A stretch of DNA of 64,000 nucleotides from an uncultured Persicobacter sp. (GTDB taxonomy: Bacteria; Bacteroidota; Bacteroidia; Cytophagales; Cyclobacteriaceae). The position numbers were made by a program, and so were the translations under genes. Positions 61,755 to 64,000 of the stretch are shown in pieces. The stretch spans positions 1 through 64,000 of the forward strand of contig CANMKE010000007.1 in NCBI GenBank assembly GCA_947498325.1, in the 5' to 3' direction. The notes beneath the pieces are model-generated. The model saw only the letters and a program-made list of their open reading frames with translations, was not told where the DNA came from and searched no databases. The first letter of the stretch is position 1; the number at the start of each line of letters is the position of its first letter.

Positions 61755-63386
61755 CTATAATTTTACCCAGGATTTATCGTTATCCATAATTTTAACGGCC
61801 TGAATAAAGGCTTCATTTTGTTCATTGAAAATCGGGTAGAAGCCTTCATTATCCCAAATGCTTCTCGCAACCTGCGCCTTAATTCGAAGCTTGATCATAT
61901 CTTTTGAAGTTTCATACTGCTCTTTATTGAACTTGACATCGAGCTCTTCTGCCGTTTTGATCAAATCTTTAAGCATCGCCTCTGAAACTCGGAAATTCTT
62001 ACGGAAGTCTTCATACTTCATTGCCTTTAATTTCTTGGCATTTTTCTCTGAATATTTGATCGTGTATTCTCTCAGCGCATTAGAGTAGAATAGCTTCACG
62101 AAGTAATCGCTTTGGTTTGCGGTATCCAATGGCACGAAATAATCAGGCATGATTCCACCACCACCATAAACGGTTCTTCCATGAACGGTTTTATACTTCA
62201 GGCTGTCATTCATCTTAATGCTGTCGGCGTGGAAAAACTCACCGTGTTCATACCTGTTGAGCCTGTCATTGAAATAGTCCTCCATATGTTTGGCGTCATA
62301 AGGCTTTTGAATCGAACGACCACTTGGGGTATAGTATCTACTGATTGTGAGTCGAAGTTCCGAACCATCATTCAGCGGAATAGGCATTTGTACCAAACCT
62401 TTACCGAAGGAACGGCGACCAACAACCAAGCCGCGGTCATTGTCCTGCACAGCACCCGAAACAATTTCCGAAGCCGAGGCACTTCCTTCATCAAGCAAAA
62501 CAATCAATTTTCCTTTTTCAAAAAGACCAGGGCGTTTGGCGTAATATTGCGTGTTGTAGCGTTTTTCTTTCCCTTTGGTATAGACGATCAGGGCGTCGTT
62601 GTCCAAAAGATCATCTGCAATTTTTACCGCCCGATCCATATAGCCTCCTGGGTTACCCTGAAGGTCAAGAATCAGTTTGGTCATGCCTTCATTTTTCAGT
62701 TTTTTCAAACCATCATGGAACTCCTGATAGGTGGTTGCCGAGAAACGGCTGATCTTCATATAGCCAATTTCGTGATCGACCATATAGGCCACCTCCAAAG
62801 AATTTTGAGGAATTTTATCTCTTACAATATCGAAGTTTAGGAGTTCCTTCGAGTTTTTGCGGTAGATCTTGACATTCACTTTGGTGCCTTGCTCACCTCG
62901 GAGCATATCCACTACGTCGCGGTTGGAGATTCCCGTAGAAGCAATATTTTCGCCATCGACCTCTACAATTTTATCCCCACTTTTTATCCCTAACTTTTGA
63001 GAAGGCCCACCACTTAATGGAGAGACCACATATAGTGTGTCGCGTAAAATATTGAACTCAATACCTATGCCATAGAATTTTCCTTCAAGCTGAGATTTTG
63101 ACATTTCTAAATCCTTGGCAGGGATATAGACGCTATGCGGATCTAATTTTTCCAGCATTTTTGAGATGGCAGTTTCCACCAAATCTTCCGTGTCTACTTC
63201 ATCGACATAATCCCGCTGAATATAGCTGACAATATTGGAAAATTTATGAATGGAACTGATGAGTGAGTTATTTTTGGGTGATTCATTACCCGCCATGGTG
63301 GCGCCAATTAAAATACCTGCAATTAAGCCCAGGGCGATAAAAATCGGTAATTTAATGTGAAACGCTGAATTTTTCTTGCTACTCAT
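61755..63386 (-). CDS. Carboxy-terminal processing protease (S41 family)
   Basis: The 543-residue protein has one N-terminal membrane helix or signal (about 10-30), a helical region, a PDZ domain (about 85-180: Phe-Tyr-Gly-Ile-Gly-Ile-Glu-Phe, Ile-Lys-Ser-Gly-Asp-Lys-Ile) and the S41 catalytic domain with Gly-Ser-Ala-Ser-Ala-Ser-Glu-Ile (nucleophile Ser) and Arg-Ser-Phe-Gly-Lys-Gly-Leu-Val-Gln (general base Lys). A long C-terminal helical tail follows. It acts in the periplasm on protein C-termini. It is a single gene, ending in a terminator. Confidence 0.95.
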   Translation of the reverse strand: MSSKKNSAFHIKLPIFIALGLIAGILIGATMAGNESPKNNSLISSIHKFSNIVSYIQRDYVDEVDTEDLVETAISKMLEKLDPHSVYIPAKDLEMSKSQLEGKFYGIGIEFNILRDTLYVVSPLSGGPSQKLGIKSGDKIVEVDGENIASTGISNRDVVDMLRGEQGTKVNVKIYRKNSKELLNFDIVRDKIPQNSLEVAYMVDHEIGYMKISRFSATTYQEFHDGLKKLKNEGMTKLILDLQGNPGGYMDRAVKIADDLLDNDALIVYTKGKEKRYNTQYYAKRPGLFEKGKLIVLLDEGSASASEIVSGAVQDNDRGLVVGRRSFGKGLVQMPIPLNDGSELRLTISRYYTPSGRSIQKPYDAKHMEDYFNDRLNRYEHGEFFHADSIKMNDSLKYKTVHGRTVYGGGGIMPDYFVPLDTANQSDYFVKLFYSNALREYTIKYSEKNAKKLKAMKYEDFRKNFRVSEAMLKDLIKTAEELDVKFNKEQYETSKDMIKLRIKAQVARSIWDNEGFYPIFNEQNEAFIQAVKIMDNDKSWVKL

Positions 63387-63757
63387 TCTATAATGTAATG
63401 TTAGATTAATTGCAAAGTTGAAATGCGAAAGGGTGAGTTTCGCCTAATAATTATAAAATTAGGCATAAGTTGGGCATAATCTTTAATTTCCCAAAATGGG
63501 ATTAATGAATTCTTTGCTTTAAATGCCAATTCTAAGGTATTTATTAGATAAGTACGTAATATAAGTTAAAAGTTATGGGATTTTTTGCGTTTGCACTTTA
63601 CAATTATAGCAGTGTCAAAATTACTGTTGATGGGGCAGGAGCGACTTTTAAATGTAAAAAGCCAAAATATGGGGTTGTTTTGGACTTTTTAAAGGGTTGT
63701 CGGCTTCTGAATATTGTAGCTTTTTAAACTGACCAAAAAATAAAAGTGACGGATTTA
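63387..63757. other. Intergenic stretch
   Basis: AT-rich sequence between the divergent protease gene and the riboswitch-controlled transcript. No gene is seen. Confidence 0.5.
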
Positions 63758-63790
63758 TTTGCTTGCAAATATATTTTAATGCTACATTTG
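63758..63790 (+). promoter_or_regulatory. Bacteroidota-type promoter driving the TPP riboswitch
   Basis: TTTG (63758-63761) and TACATTTG (63783-63790) are separated by 21 bp. The predicted start near 63797 coincides with the first bases of the riboswitch. Confidence 0.55.
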
Positions 63791-63796
63791 GAGGAA

Positions 63797-63871
63797 ACTT
63801 TAGGGGTGCCTGATCGGCTGAGATTATACCCTACGAACCTGATGTAGTTAACCCTACCGAAGGGAAAAGTG
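63797..63871 (+). promoter_or_regulatory. TPP riboswitch (THI element)
   Basis: The conserved blocks appear in order with normal spacing: aggggtgcc (63802-63810), gctgagattatacc (63817-63830), gaacctgat (63835-63843), and accgaagggaa (63857-63867). This aptamer binds thiamine pyrophosphate and usually shuts off thiamine synthesis or uptake genes. The controlled gene lies to the right; only about 130 bases of leader are in the window, and a start at 63968 (ATG, open to the end) is possible but unproven. It controls a gene that would be thi-related, for example thiC/thiS or a thiamine receptor. Confidence 0.93.
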
Positions 63872-64000
63872 AAATTCTTCATGATGTGTGTACCCTCCTG
63901 AGCGGTGGTCATTCCTATGGTTTTAGGCGTTGATTTTTCAAGCCTGTATTAGATTTTAATCGATACCATGCTATTTATAGTATTTTACCGATTCAATTTT
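63872..64000. other. Leader downstream of the TPP riboswitch
   Basis: The expression platform must lie here. The segment 63890-63915 is GC-rich and could pair with parts of the aptamer, and tttttcaagcct near 63935-63948 may belong to an alternative stem with aggcgttga. An open frame starts at the ATG at 63968 and runs off the window. Confidence 0.35.

Noticed and set aside
63724-63912. 62-codon minus-strand frame across the TPP riboswitch
   Set aside because: It is antisense to the riboswitch and its promoter, so it is a by-product of that conserved RNA.

Overview
The window is chromosomal DNA of a Bacteroidota bacterium, most likely a Cytophagales-type marine or environmental species; I cannot fix the genus. 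The main signs are two secreted proteins with type IX secretion (T9SS) C-terminal sorting modules (40176-42050, 44256-46430), a GSCFA-domain protein, PorP/SprF-like fragments, a DUF1703-type ATPase/nuclease, a tricorn-like S41 protease, and several promoters fitting the Bacteroidota consensus TTTG-N19/21-TAnnTTTG. No tRNA, rRNA or CRISPR array was recognised.

Positions 1-8800 are the accessory part. On the minus strand lies a polymorphic toxin locus: a 1175-residue secreted protein with an internal HExxH metallopeptidase motif and a variable C-terminal tip (703-4230), followed after 1 bp by a candidate immunity gene (405-701) and a PorP/SprF-like 5' end (1-191). Transcriptionally upstream is a second, headless cassette: a 430-bp copy of the core that precedes the tip, a different tip of the WHH/HNH nuclease type (5305-6384), a SUKH/SMI1-type immunity gene (4865-5302), and another PorP/SprF-like 5' end (4428-4763), which is broken where a hairpin-repeat array begins. 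The two variable blocks have nearly the same size (about 1.18 and 1.17 kb) and sit between matching arms, so the layout looks like a store of exchangeable toxin/immunity modules. An 11-bp tandem repeat, a doubtful small gene and the DUF1703 gene complete this region.

From 9.3 kb on the content is mainly core-type: a tricorn-like protease, a SEC-C protein, a DUF418 membrane protein, two envelope proteins, a GAF hybrid histidine kinase, RsuA, AsnB and a periplasmic thioredoxin. A five-gene minus-strand operon (23185-27778) encodes an MntR/DtxR regulator and a manganese/iron-type ABC importer, one of whose permeases carries its own DtxR-like C-terminus. Next come a RavA/ViaA-like MoxR ATPase/VWA pair, a ComEC lacking its C-terminal beta-lactamase-like domain, a 1192-residue hybrid kinase, a GNAT acetyltransferase, PhoH, a SAM hydroxide adenosyltransferase, a methyltransferase and a second thioredoxin.

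From 40 kb the window holds the T9SS cargo proteins, Ddl with a PASTA protein, an Mrp/NifU iron-sulfur pair, DnaG (TTG start), RibBA, a beta-helix protein, SurE, PriA, a GSCFA protein, formimidoylglutamase and a C-terminal processing protease. It ends with a clear TPP riboswitch (63797-63871, plus strand) whose regulated gene lies beyond the window. Many genes end in strong hairpin terminators, several of them bidirectional.
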